Shown: positions 16,816 through 25,899 of the stretch, piece by piece
How positions within the stretch are numbered: position 1 is the stretch's first letter
Layout of the letters: every line of letters begins with the position of its first letter
Translations under genes and position numbers: made by a program
Source of the DNA: Bacillota bacterium
Lineage (GTDB): Bacteria; Bacillota; Clostridia; Saccharofermentanales; Saccharofermentanaceae
Assembly (NCBI GenBank): GCA_023397475.1
Contig: JAEWUD010000025.1
Coordinates: 57,556-121,555, forward strand
DNA: 64,000 bases
Direction: 5' to 3'
Notes under the pieces: model-generated
Database searches by the model: none
Told to the model about the DNA's origin: nothing
What the model saw: the letters and a program-made list of their open reading frames with translations, nothing else

Positions 16816-17079
16816 ATGCCGAACATTAAATCCGCTATCAAGCGCGTGAAGGTTGCCGAGAAGAAGACCATCGCGAACAAGATGAAGAAGAGCGAGATCC
16901 GCACGGTGGTTAAGAAGGCGAAGGCCTCCATCGATTCTTCCGCCGAGACGTCCGTAGAGCTCCTTAAGGATGTTCAGTCGACGCTCGACAAGGCTGCTGG
17001 CAAGGGCTACATTCACAAGAATGCCGCTGCGAGAAAGAAGTCCCGCATGGCGAAGGCTGTGAACGAAGCGAAGGCCTGA
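16816..17079 (+). CDS. rpsT: 30S ribosomal protein S20
   Basis: 87 residues, MPNIKSAIKRVKVAEKK..., rich in Lys/Ala/Arg and all-helical, the S20 pattern. S20 binds 16S rRNA helix 44 early in small-subunit assembly. Start chosen at ATG 16816 with GGAGGTGAAGG just upstream; the in-frame ATG 16783 would add non-conserved residues that encode the ribosome site. Single-gene transcript with its own promoter and terminator. Confidence 0.97.
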   Translation: MPNIKSAIKRVKVAEKKTIANKMKKSEIRTVVKKAKASIDSSAETSVELLKDVQSTLDKAAGKGYIHKNAAARKKSRMAKAVNEAKA

Positions 17080-17103
17080 TGTCATTTCACGAGATAACGC
17101 TGA

Positions 17104-17137
17104 ATCCGGTAACTTTAGCAGTTACCGGATTTTTTTT
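17104..17137 (+). terminator. rpsT terminator
   Basis: Perfect 10-bp stem ATCCGGTAAC / GTTACCGGAT with a 7-nt loop, followed by eight T (17130-17137). Confidence 0.95.
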
Positions 17138-17141
17138 CGCG

Positions 17142-17181
17142 AAAAATAGAGCTGCCTCAGATTTCTCGAGACAACTCTATT
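17142..17181 (-). terminator. tyrS terminator
   Basis: On the minus strand AATAGAGTTGTCTC / GAGGCAGCTCTATT forms a 14-bp stem with one mismatch, followed by TTT. It lies just after the tyrS stop and back to back with the rpsT terminator. Confidence 0.8.
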
Positions 17182-17206
17182 AGGCGTGCTTACATAACAG
17201 TTGAGA

Positions 17207-18433
17207 TTACAATGTCAGGCGGTGATAGATCTTCTTACCTTTGCGCAGGATGGCTTCATTCGCGGTGAAATCGGATTCCGTTATCGAATAGAAAGGATCT
17301 GCGACGACCTTATCGTTCAGATAAATTCCGTTCTGGGCGATCAGACGACGTGCCTCGCCCTTCGATGCGGTTAGCCCTGCGGCAACAAGAACATCAAGAA
17401 TCGATAAGCCGGATGATAGATCTTCTGCAGAGATCGTCGTCGCCGGCATGTCATCGGAACGGCCGCCCTTCTCAAATAAATCCTCCGCTTGTTTCTTCGC
17501 CTGGTCCGCGACGGTCTGCCCGTGGACGATCAAGGTTACTTCGTATGCAAGGCGCTTCTTCGCTTCATTGATGGCTGCGTCCTTGAGCTTCTCGTACTCG
17601 GCGATCTCAGGAAGAGGCAGGAAGGTTAATAGCTTCATGCACTTGATGACGTCAGCGTCGTCAATGTTGCGCCAGTATTGATAGAACTCAAAGGGGGTCG
17701 TCTTCTCCGGGTCAAGCCAGACCGCTCCTCTGGCCGTCTTGCCCATCTTCTTGCCTTCGCTGTTCGTAAGAAGCGTGAACGTCAGGCCATAAGCTTCGCC
17801 CTGTTCCTTCCTGCGAATGAGTTCGACACCGCCGAGAATGTTTGACCACTGATCATCACCGCCAAGTTCAAGCGTACAATCGTATTTCTTGTAGAGATAC
17901 AGGAAATCGTAGCTTTGCATCAGCATGTAGTTAAACTCCAGAAAAGAGAGTCCCTTCTCAAGCCGCTGTTTGTAGCAATCGAACGTCAGCATCCGGTTCA
18001 CAGAGAAATGCGGACCGATGTCGCGGAGAAATTCGATATAGTTCAAGCCGAGAAGCCAGTCGCCGTTATTCACGAGAATCGCTTTGTTCTCGGTGAAATC
18101 AATGACCGTGCCCATTTGCTCAATGAAGCGGGATACATTGTGAGCAATGGTCTCCGTGGTAAGCATCTGGCGCATATCGGTCCGACCGGTCGGATCACCG
18201 ACCATCGCCGTGCCCCCGCCCATCAGGGCGATCGGCCGGTGCCCTGCCTTCTGCATGTGGCTCATCACCATCATCTGTACAAAATGTCCGACATGAAGGC
18301 TGTCCGCCGTCGGGTCAAAGCCGATATAGAAAGTGACACCGGGCTTACTAAGCTTCTCGTAGATCTCGTCCTTATGCGTCGCCTGCGAGATGTAGCCGCG
18401 CGCTTCCAAAATATCGTAAACATTCTCGTACAT
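17207..18433 (-). CDS. tyrS: Tyrosyl-tRNA synthetase
   Basis: 408-residue class I synthetase. HIGH-type motif HVGH occurs in [13 protein letters not shown] (about residues 37-49), the KMSKS equivalent is KKMGKTARG (about 233), and a C-terminal S4 RNA-binding domain starts near residue 340. Length fits TyrS. ATG 18433 has GGAGG upstream. Only about 80 bp separate it from the gene to the right, and no T-box leader is visible, so tRNA-controlled regulation common in Bacillota is not evident here. Confidence 0.97.
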   Translation of the reverse strand: MYENVYDILEARGYISQATHKDEIYEKLSKPGVTFYIGFDPTADSLHVGHFVQMMVMSHMQKAGHRPIALMGGGTAMVGDPTGRTDMRQMLTTETIAHNVSRFIEQMGTVIDFTENKAILVNNGDWLLGLNYIEFLRDIGPHFSVNRMLTFDCYKQRLEKGLSFLEFNYMLMQSYDFLYLYKKYDCTLELGGDDQWSNILGGVELIRRKEQGEAYGLTFTLLTNSEGKKMGKTARGAVWLDPEKTTPFEFYQYWRNIDDADVIKCMKLLTFLPLPEIAEYEKLKDAAINEAKKRLAYEVTLIVHGQTVADQAKKQAEDLFEKGGRSDDMPATTISAEDLSSGLSILDVLVAAGLTASKGEARRLIAQNGIYLNDKVVADPFYSITESDFTANEAILRKGKKIYHRLTL

Positions 18434-18515
18434 GATGAAACCTCCGTTGGGATCTGGTTATTGAATTATTCGACTATTCTATCAAAGACGTCAACAAGGA
18501 TGCAAGGCATCAGGT

Positions 18516-20450
18516 TCATTCCCGGGATAGACGGTATGCGTAAATGATTCCCGCGTAATTCTCTGCGGTGAATTGTTGATCAATTGTATATCCTAGTTGC
18601 GTAAGGGCGTCAATGTAGGCAGGATCGCTATTACGCCATAGTAAAAGTAATACTAGATGATCAGGAAGATTGTAATCCTTCCATTCGGATAGATTACGAC
18701 TCGTCAACTTTGCTTCCACAGGAATGAATGCATTTGGGTTCGTATGATTATAAGTGCGTTCTCCAAGATCCGGATCGTAGTAGATCCGATTCTCCGTGAA
18801 AAGTTCCTCCCCGATGATAAGTAATTCGTAATCACCGTCATCAACGGTAACAATTGCGTCTTGGGAGGTTAATTGAACGTCTTGCAATAGTTTGTCTAGA
18901 ATCTCCTCCGTATACGCGAACTGGCGATTATACGCATACATCTCATATACAATAGGCATACCTCCATAGCGTGTCGGTGAGCAAATAACGGAATTCCCGA
19001 GATTGAGTTGTGAAGAAACCAGATATAGGGACGGATCTATCGTTATATAGTTTTGCCCCAGTAACAGGATGATAAGAATACCCGATGCTATCAACCGGGA
19101 TAATTTATTTGTCCAGATACTACGAACGGCTATACCGATTATGATCGCTGACGGAAGAACGAAGTACACATTGTATCTTGGGAGTGCCAGTGTAATGAAT
19201 AGGATTGAGAAGATAAAGTAAACGGATACAGATGCAAAAATTGCGCCGAGCATATCTAATCGTCCAATTCCGTCCAGAGGCGATATCTCATGTTTTCGAA
19301 TGTACTTTCGGATGAAGAAAATCGCCACGGTAAGCAGAAAGAGCATGCTGACGACCCAGAACAAATTGAAGAAGAAAACCTGGGACAAACGCATGGAGAT
19401 ATATGGAAGGGAGAAACCAAAGCAATGGATTCCGTTGCTGTCCCATCGAAGGGGACTCTCACCTGTTTGTCCGGTTGCAAATGAGAATGAACCGGCGAAA
19501 AGGTAATACATGATATACAAAACCGGTGATATCCCGTACCGAATGATTCGCAGTAACAATGATTGTATTGCTTTGTGACGGTCTGTCTTTTGTTCGGTTA
19601 AGAAGGCAGAAATAGTGACCCAGAGGAGAAAGGGTCCGGCGATGAGTATTCCCGTTTCTTTTGTAAATACAAGAAGAAGGCAAAGGAATGCGGCAATCGT
19701 TTCTCGTTTGTAGGCGAATGCCCATACCATGAGGATGAAGTAATACAAACTGTAATGATCCGGATTCACATGGGAGAATAAGCCGAGCACATACGGATGC
19801 AGGGCATAACAGAGCGTGATGAACGCGCGTTGCAACGCGTGAAGATCCGGGAAAAGTTTGGACAGTATTCGATCCATGCCGACAATGCTCAGCAAAAAAA
19901 TGAGAAGCGTCATCCAATATACACCAACACTGGAACCTGGAAGCAGAAGTTCACTTGGAACCAGAAAGAGCATCATCCCATAAGTGGGGTGAGTCCATAG
20001 GACAAATGAGTTTAGGATTGAGTCGACGGACAGCGTAAATGTAGAGACCGCGGTGAGAAATTGGTCATAGTAAAGACCCCCGTCATACTTCGGAAGGCAG
20101 TCAAATTGCTCGATTGCAAGTAATCCTGCCACCAAAAGAACGAAGATCAGCGGCAAGTGTTTTGATATAGTTGCGAAACCTTGGCGATCTATGGAAGGAG
20201 TTTGATTTTTGAATGCCAGAAAAATGATCATCATGATCGTTCCATTAAGAAGAACGCCCATGAGAATCGCTTGCCACAGGGCTAAATTCATCAACCCCTT
20301 GGTCAGAATACAAACATCATAAAAGAAGGCGAATGGCCCGAGGATAACGACCAATTCCCAGAGTATTGATTGAGGAATCTTCAATAGATAATGTGATACT
20401 CCAGAAATAACATGCTTATCAATCTCGTATTTCTTTCGCTGTTGCATCAT
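18516..20450 (-). CDS. DUF2079 polytopic membrane protein
   Basis: 644 residues with about 12 membrane helices in the first 480 residues and a soluble C-terminal part. Segments such as QFDCLPKYDGGLYYDQFLTA and LFSHVNPDHYSLYYFILMVW (DxGxxxQ-like start, then HxxP) fit DUF2079, a family related to lipid-linked-sugar glycosyltransferases of the GT-C type. The acceptor is unknown. Its start overlaps the tmcAL stop by 4 bp, so the two are cotranscribed. RBS AAAGGAACGG. Confidence 0.75.
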   Translation of the reverse strand: MMQQRKKYEIDKHVISGVSHYLLKIPQSILWELVVILGPFAFFYDVCILTKGLMNLALWQAILMGVLLNGTIMMIIFLAFKNQTPSIDRQGFATISKHLPLIFVLLVAGLLAIEQFDCLPKYDGGLYYDQFLTAVSTFTLSVDSILNSFVLWTHPTYGMMLFLVPSELLLPGSSVGVYWMTLLIFLLSIVGMDRILSKLFPDLHALQRAFITLCYALHPYVLGLFSHVNPDHYSLYYFILMVWAFAYKRETIAAFLCLLLVFTKETGILIAGPFLLWVTISAFLTEQKTDRHKAIQSLLLRIIRYGISPVLYIMYYLFAGSFSFATGQTGESPLRWDSNGIHCFGFSLPYISMRLSQVFFFNLFWVVSMLFLLTVAIFFIRKYIRKHEISPLDGIGRLDMLGAIFASVSVYFIFSILFITLALPRYNVYFVLPSAIIIGIAVRSIWTNKLSRLIASGILIILLLGQNYITIDPSLYLVSSQLNLGNSVICSPTRYGGMPIVYEMYAYNRQFAYTEEILDKLLQDVQLTSQDAIVTVDDGDYELLIIGEELFTENRIYYDPDLGERTYNHTNPNAFIPVEAKLTSRNLSEWKDYNLPDHLVLLLLWRNSDPAYIDALTQLGYTIDQQFTAENYAGIIYAYRLSRE

Positions 20451-21763
20451 AGATCCGTTCCTTTAAATTTCTTCGATTTATAGGGTACGACCTTTTCTCG
20501 GAACTCATTTCCGTATGCTTGACCGGCCTTAACAGATCGCAGATCCGCCGCAATTAGATCAAGTTCACTTGTGCGTCTTATCTGCGAATTATCACCGTAT
20601 TCCAGGAAGTCGGAAGCCTTATCCAACACAGGCAAGGTCGAAGACTTACGCATTCTGCGTAAAAGATACTTTCCGATATCCGAAAAGCCGAGAACGCGCA
20701 GATAGGAAGGGTGCAGAATTGTATGTATGTCTTCTGTTGTTTGGCCGATGAGCAAGGAGACAATTGCGCGGTTGATCCTTGTGCCCGCGAACCGTTTGGT
20801 CGAGGCAACAGACGTAAATGTTGTATAGAGGTCCGCTGTCTCAACTGTCGGAAGGGAGGCGACGGCATTCTTTAGTCGCTCCGCAACGCAATCTCCCATA
20901 TAGGCGGTTTGACGCAGGCTATCTACCGGTGTACGGCGGATCGCAAAGAGAATTTCCTCTGTAAAATCAGAAGGGAATACCGGTCGACACCCGTTCGAGT
21001 ATTCAGTCAGAAGCTCGGCAAGGGAGGAGTCAGGCATCTTGCCCTGCAACCGCAGCGCCGCGGAGGATATGTCGAAAACGCCTGCCGCGCAATCGTTTGT
21101 AACAATGTTACGGAGCGCTGTAGCGCTGGGGAAAACAGATGACGGATCGATCTCGTGATAACCGGCGCCCTTTCGCTCGAGCAGTGATGCACGCATCCGA
21201 CTGTTGTTCCGACGGATGGACGCGAGGTATTCGATCCCGAGAATTACATTAGGTGAGGAGAGGAAGGTGGCGGCTGCCTGCGCTAATGTCTCGTTGCCCC
21301 GGTTTGCAAGATAACGACATATCGACGACTGACGCGCGGCGGCGTAGGAAGAACCGTCACGCATCGCCTCCGTAATAAGGAGGGATACTTCCTCCGGTTC
21401 CTCAGCCCAGACATCGGCGATTGCTTCCAGAATATGGATATCCGGACACTCGCTGCCGAAATAGATATCGCTTACAATCCCCGTTGCGTCGAGTGTATCA
21501 ATGGCTCCCGAAGCGAATCGATCCGCAGAGGCGCAAGCAAACGTGAAGGGGAGACAAAGTACAAGATCGGCACCGGATGCGAGAGCCGCCTTCGTACGAC
21601 TGATCTTCGTAGCGATCGCCGGCTCGCCCCGTTGGACAAAGTCGCCGCTCATGACGACAACGATAGCGGTATCTTCACCCCACTTCAGACGCGCCTTGCG
21701 GATCTGATACTCATGGCCGAGATGAAAGGGGTTGTACTCCGCGATGATGCCTACGACGCGCAT
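20447..21763 (-). CDS. tmcAL: tRNA(Met) cytidine acetate ligase TmcAL
   Basis: 438 residues. The N-terminus MRVVGIIAEYNPFHLGHEYQI carries the nucleotidyltransferase HxGH-like motif HLGH, and VVMSGDFVQRGEPAI follows; both are hallmarks of the YlbM/TmcAL family. The enzyme uses ATP and acetate to make N4-acetylcytidine at the tRNA-Met wobble base in Bacillus. Length is about 30 aa over the Bacillus protein. It overlaps the DUF2079 gene. The acetate requirement is notable next to pta-ackA, though that is only an association. Confidence 0.93.
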   Translation of the reverse strand: MRVVGIIAEYNPFHLGHEYQIRKARLKWGEDTAIVVVMSGDFVQRGEPAIATKISRTKAALASGADLVLCLPFTFACASADRFASGAIDTLDATGIVSDIYFGSECPDIHILEAIADVWAEEPEEVSLLITEAMRDGSSYAAARQSSICRYLANRGNETLAQAAATFLSSPNVILGIEYLASIRRNNSRMRASLLERKGAGYHEIDPSSVFPSATALRNIVTNDCAAGVFDISSAALRLQGKMPDSSLAELLTEYSNGCRPVFPSDFTEEILFAIRRTPVDSLRQTAYMGDCVAERLKNAVASLPTVETADLYTTFTSVASTKRFAGTRINRAIVSLLIGQTTEDIHTILHPSYLRVLGFSDIGKYLLRRMRKSSTLPVLDKASDFLEYGDNSQIRRTSELDLIAADLRSVKAGQAYGNEFREKVVPYKSKKFKGTDL

Positions 21764-21914
21764 ATGTATGACCCGCCTTTCCTAATTCCCATGTGATACA
21801 ATGTCGGTAGAAACGATAAACGTCTTGCTTACCCTCAATTTATAACACAAAAGGTTATATTTTTCACGACACGGTGAAGGATGAAAAGAAAAGTCTTTCT
21901 GGAAGGAATGGAAC

Positions 21915-23351
21915 ATGCGCACGACATATAGAAGACCGTCAATCAACAAAAGATTGATTCCTGTCATTGTGATTTCCGCGATATTATTGCTATCAGCGCT
22001 TGCGATCATCGCAGTACTCGCCTCGGGGATTCTATACAAACGTATTCCGATCAGCAAACCCCAAGTTTCTATATCCGAAGGAATCAGCGAAGTCGTCGCC
22101 GATTCCCCGCTCGATGCGGAAGACATGCTCGACAGAACCAAAAAGGTCTTAGCGGATAACCGTGGATCATCTCCCTTTATTGTATCCTGGTATCTTCTTC
22201 CGGGGAACATCGCGACACAGACAGAATCAATGTCGGAATATTTGCTGGCCAGGGACCAGATTCTTCTTCTTAGAGCATACATTGCTTGTGACCGTAAGGA
22301 AGAAGCCAATGTTCTGCTGACGGCAATTGATACGACTTTTCGCGGACAGGATGGACTTCTGCTCGATTTTCTGCGGACGGCGGATCAGGTTGATGATGAT
22401 ACGACGATCGGTCCGGAGCCGACGGAGATGACAAGGGACATCTATCGAACCGCGTCTGTCACGAACGCTTCCGGTGAACCAAACGAAGAGTCCTCCGGTA
22501 CACTTCCGATGACAACCGTTATCGCCGAGCCGGTATCGTCTTACTCGGACACATTGTCATTCGTCGGGGCACTTCTTCTGTATTACGACAAATGGGGCAC
22601 GTCCTCGGATATGGAACGAATCAGAGAATACGCGGATACATTATATGTCGAGAACCTTGCGAGCTTGGCGGATCTTCGGGTGCCGGCTCCAACACCTACA
22701 CCAGCACCGACTCAGGTTATTATCGATAATCCGGATCTTGCCAATGGGATTATCGATGAGGAGATAGTAAGCTTCATCCCACTCTCCTCGCTAGACCTAA
22801 CCTCGTTACAGATGCTGTCCTCCATCGATTCACGTTTTGAATCACTCTACACAAAAGCGACGGATATTCTTGTCGCATCCCAAATTTCAGATGAGATTCC
22901 GCTTCCCGCCGAGGGATATGACCCGCAAACGGGAGGATATCTGTACGTTTCGGATCGCACGTCGTCCTTTCGTCTGGACCGCTCTGTTCTTGCATTGCTT
23001 TACATGTCCGAGACCCAGGCCATTTCTCCGGATGCAACATCCTGGCTTAAGGAACAGCTTCTGAACCAACGTATGCTTTATTCCCTTTATGATGTGATCA
23101 CGGGAAACGCGACGTCGGAGATTGTCGCAATGGATGCCTATCCGCTGGCGTTTTCCGTAGGCGTGCTGGAAGATGACCTGTCACTGTGTGCGGCGGCGCT
23201 GGTTCCGATGGAGCAGGCTCTTGCGACCAACAGCAAGAGTGATGTGAAGGGCATGCTCTTTCGTTCGGTTCTGAGCTCTCGCGTTGCGGTATATGCCCGC
23301 GAGAATCTCCTTGCGATAATTGCGTTATCATCCCTTCCCGAAACCAGATAA
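21915..23351 (+). CDS. Membrane-anchored extracellular helical protein, unknown
   Basis: 478 residues. A basic N-terminus and one membrane helix (about 13-38) anchor it outside the cell. Two mainly helical regions follow (about 60-255 and 270-470), joined by a Pro-Thr linker at 256-267 like those of secreted carbohydrate enzymes. Segments such as SEYLLARDQILLLRAYI, FVGALLLYYDKWG and FRLDRSVLALLYMSE recall the paired helices of (alpha/alpha)6 glycoside hydrolases such as GH8, but I see no certain catalytic acid pair. Single gene, start ATG 21915. Function unassigned. Confidence 0.6.
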   Translation: MRTTYRRPSINKRLIPVIVISAILLLSALAIIAVLASGILYKRIPISKPQVSISEGISEVVADSPLDAEDMLDRTKKVLADNRGSSPFIVSWYLLPGNIATQTESMSEYLLARDQILLLRAYIACDRKEEANVLLTAIDTTFRGQDGLLLDFLRTADQVDDDTTIGPEPTEMTRDIYRTASVTNASGEPNEESSGTLPMTTVIAEPVSSYSDTLSFVGALLLYYDKWGTSSDMERIREYADTLYVENLASLADLRVPAPTPTPAPTQVIIDNPDLANGIIDEEIVSFIPLSSLDLTSLQMLSSIDSRFESLYTKATDILVASQISDEIPLPAEGYDPQTGGYLYVSDRTSSFRLDRSVLALLYMSETQAISPDATSWLKEQLLNQRMLYSLYDVITGNATSEIVAMDAYPLAFSVGVLEDDLSLCAAALVPMEQALATNSKSDVKGMLFRSVLSSRVAVYARENLLAIIALSSLPETR

Positions 23352-23429
23352 TTTCTTAAAAATACTCACGCAACGTGCAACAATTCCTTCAAAATGAAGG
23401 TGAAACACGAAAAAACCCGGATTTATCCA

Positions 23430-23458
23430 TTGTTTCCCATCTGTTTTTTCAATATACT
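23430..23458 (+). promoter_or_regulatory. pta-ackA promoter
   Basis: TTGTTT (23430-23435), 17-bp spacer, TATACT (23453-23458), 43 bp before the pta start. Confidence 0.7.
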
Positions 23459-23501
23459 GTTTGCGTACGAAAAAAGATATGTAAGAAAGAAGGATCTGAA
23501 C

Positions 23502-24503
23502 ATGGCTTTTATTGACCAGATTATGGAGAAGGCGAAGGCCGCGAACAAGACGATAGTGCTCCCTGAGGGCAATGATCCGAGAACGATCGAAGCCGCAGCC
23601 AAGCTTCTGGAGAAGAAGATTGTCAAGGTTATCATTCTCGGGAATAAGGAGAAGATTATGAGCGGCGCGGGTGCTTGGGATGTATCCGGAGCCGCTTTTG
23701 TTGATCCGCTGGATTATGCCGAGTATCCGGATTTTGTCGAATCCTTCGCGCAAATGCGCAAGAGTAAATTTCCGAGCATTGAAGAGGCGCGTGCGGCCGC
23801 CGAGAAGCTGATGCATGATGAGATGTATGTGGGTGTTATGATGGTCAAGAAGGGCATGGCGGACGGTATGGTTGCCGGAGCTTGCCACAGCACCGCAGAT
23901 ACTCTGCGTCCGTCTCTTCAGATCTTGAAGACGGCACCCGGCACGAAGCTGGTTTCCGCTTTCTTTATGATGATCGTTCCGGATTGTGAATATGGTTCGG
24001 ACGGCGTATTCCTCTTTGGTGATTCCGGTCTTGTAGAGAATCCGAGCGCGGACGATTTATCTGAGATCGCGATTTCTTCCGCGAAAAGCTTCCGTCAGCT
24101 TGCCGGTTGCGAGCCCAACGTTGCCATGTTGTCCTATTCCACCTACGGCTCCGCAAAGTCGATTCTTACGGAGAAGGTTATTGAGGCGACACGACTTGCC
24201 AAGGAGAAGGCTCCGGAGCTGAATCTTGACGGAGAGTTGCAGCTGGATGCCGCAATTGTTCCTTCCGTCGGCGGCAGCAAGGCACCCGGAAGCCCGGTTG
24301 CCGGCAAGGCAAATGTCCTGATTTTCCCCGACTTGAATGCCGGTAATATCGGATATAAGCTCGCGCAGCGTCTGGCAAAGGCCGAGGCTTACGGCCCGAT
24401 TACGCAGGGAATCGCCGCACCTGTTAACGATCTGTCTCGCGGATGCTCCGCCGATGATATCGTAGGCGTTGCCGCAATCACCGCTGTGCAAGCGATCGGG
24501 TAA
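23502..24503 (+). CDS. pta: Phosphate acetyltransferase
   Basis: 333 residues, the short Pta form. IVLPEGNDPRTIEAA opens the protein; DGMVAGACHSTADTLRPSLQI and SVGGSKAPGSPVAGKANVLIFPDLNAGNIGYKLAQRL are family landmarks spread along it (quoted in pieces: DGMVAGACHST, PGSPVAGKANVL, FPDLNAGNIGYK). It converts acetyl-CoA to acetyl phosphate. The true start is ATG 23502 after AGAAAGAAGGA; the longer frame from 23394 contains the promoter. It is followed by ackA, the acetate/ATP branch of fermentation. Confidence 0.97.
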   Translation: MAFIDQIMEKAKAANKTIVLPEGNDPRTIEAAAKLLEKKIVKVIILGNKEKIMSGAGAWDVSGAAFVDPLDYAEYPDFVESFAQMRKSKFPSIEEARAAAEKLMHDEMYVGVMMVKKGMADGMVAGACHSTADTLRPSLQILKTAPGTKLVSAFFMMIVPDCEYGSDGVFLFGDSGLVENPSADDLSEIAISSAKSFRQLAGCEPNVAMLSYSTYGSAKSILTEKVIEATRLAKEKAPELNLDGELQLDAAIVPSVGGSKAPGSPVAGKANVLIFPDLNAGNIGYKLAQRLAKAEAYGPITQGIAAPVNDLSRGCSADDIVGVAAITAVQAIG

Positions 24504-24525
24504 TTTTCGATACGAACAGATGACG

Positions 24526-24563
24526 ATCCGTCGGGGAGCATAGGGTTATGCTCTGCGGCGGAT
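24526..24563 (+). repeat. Intercistronic hairpin between pta and ackA
   Basis: Outer stem ATCCG/CGGAT and inner stem GAGCATA/TATGCTC around a 4-nt loop, with a partly paired middle. No T-run follows, so it is more likely an mRNA processing or stability element than a terminator. Confidence 0.6.
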
Positions 24564-24588
24564 TCACCATGAATAGGGAGGAATTATC

Positions 24589-25788
24589 ATGAAGGTTCTA
24601 GTTATCAATGCCGGAAGCTCTTCGCTGAAGTATCAGTTCTTGGAGTCCGAAACCGGTGAGGTTCTCGCCAAGGGTGGGGCCGAGCGTATCGGTTTGGACA
24701 ATGCCTGCATAATCCACGCCCGTTTTGATGAGGAGAAGGTACGTATCGACGAGGATTTACCGAATCATAAGGATGCGGTGGAGAAGGTACTGGAGATTCT
24801 AACAAGTTCCGAACATGGAGTCATTCATTCCATGATGGAGATCGACGCTGTCGGTCATCGTGTTGTTCACGGAGGAGAGAAATTCTCTTCCTCTGTCATA
24901 ATCACACCCTCGGTCAAGTCGGCGATTCGTGTCTGCTCATCGCTTGCGCCTCTTCATAATCCTGCGAACATGACCGGTATCGAGGCATGCGAGGCTGCGA
25001 TGCCCGGCGTTCCTCAAGTTGCGGTTTTCGACACGGCCTTTCACCAGACGATGCCGCCGGAAGCTTATATGTATGCACTTCCTTATGAGATTTATGAGGA
25101 ATACCGGATCCGTCGATACGGGTTCCATGGCACCTCGCACCGTTATGTTGCCGAGCGTGCGGCAGAAATGCTTGGGAAACCTCTGGAGGAACTGAAGATT
25201 GTCACATGCCACCTCGGCAACGGATCTTCGATTGCGGCCGTCAAGAACGGCATGAGTATTGATACATCGATGGGCTTGACTCCTTTGGCCGGAATTTGTA
25301 TGGGAACACGTTGCGGAGACATTGATCCTGCAATTGTCACCATACTTATGGAGAAGGAAGGCTTGGATATGAAGGGTGTCGACAGCCTTATGAACAAGAA
25401 ATCAGGCGTTCATGGCGTGTCCGGCGTGTCTTCGGATTTCAGAGATCTTTACAAAGCCTCACGCGAGGGCAATGAGCGCGCCACGATGGCGTTGGATATG
25501 TTCATTTATCAGTGCAAGAAGTTCATCGGAGCCTATGCCGCTGTGATGAATGGTTTGGATGCTGTCGTATTCACCGCGGGTATCGGAGAGAATACACCCG
25601 AACTTCGCGAGAGTGTCTCCGAAGGCCTATCCTATCTGGGTCTCCATCTGGATCCGAAGAAGAATGACGGGCTTCGTGGCAAAGAAGCCGATGTTTCGGC
25701 GGAAGGATCGGTGGTTCGAGTTCTCGTCATTCCTACAAATGAAGAACTGGCGATCGCACGGGAGACGGATCGTCTGGCTCGTCACTGA
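24589..25788 (+). CDS. ackA: Acetate kinase
   Basis: 399 residues, standard length. [46 protein letters not shown] and [14 protein letters not shown] are the ASKHA-fold phosphate, catalytic and adenosine motifs of AckA. It turns acetyl phosphate plus ADP into acetate plus ATP. ATG 24589 has AGGGAGGA. It is 85 bp after pta, with a hairpin between. Confidence 0.98.
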   Translation: MKVLVINAGSSSLKYQFLESETGEVLAKGGAERIGLDNACIIHARFDEEKVRIDEDLPNHKDAVEKVLEILTSSEHGVIHSMMEIDAVGHRVVHGGEKFSSSVIITPSVKSAIRVCSSLAPLHNPANMTGIEACEAAMPGVPQVAVFDTAFHQTMPPEAYMYALPYEIYEEYRIRRYGFHGTSHRYVAERAAEMLGKPLEELKIVTCHLGNGSSIAAVKNGMSIDTSMGLTPLAGICMGTRCGDIDPAIVTILMEKEGLDMKGVDSLMNKKSGVHGVSGVSSDFRDLYKASREGNERATMALDMFIYQCKKFIGAYAAVMNGLDAVVFTAGIGENTPELRESVSEGLSYLGLHLDPKKNDGLRGKEADVSAEGSVVRVLVIPTNEELAIARETDRLARH

Positions 25789-25833
25789 TCAGCGCTGTGC
25801 CATAATCCGGTTTGCAATTGGTGAATCATGTAC

Positions 25834-25899
25834 AAGAATATACTCCCCCTTGTTGTTTTCAGACGAGTACTCGTCTCCGGCAAATGGGGGAGTATTCTT
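25834..25899. terminator. Terminator between ackA and the MocR gene
   Basis: Outer stem AAGAATA(T)ACTCCCCC / GGGGGAGTATTCTT enclosing a second perfect 16-bp palindrome AGACGAGTACTCGTCT (25861-25876). The genes converge here, and the compound hairpin may serve both. Confidence 0.8.

Noticed and set aside
18434..18515. T-box leader for tyrS, and likewise 33572-33755 for proS
   Set aside because: The gap before tyrS is too short, and neither region has a specifier stem or the T-box sequence.
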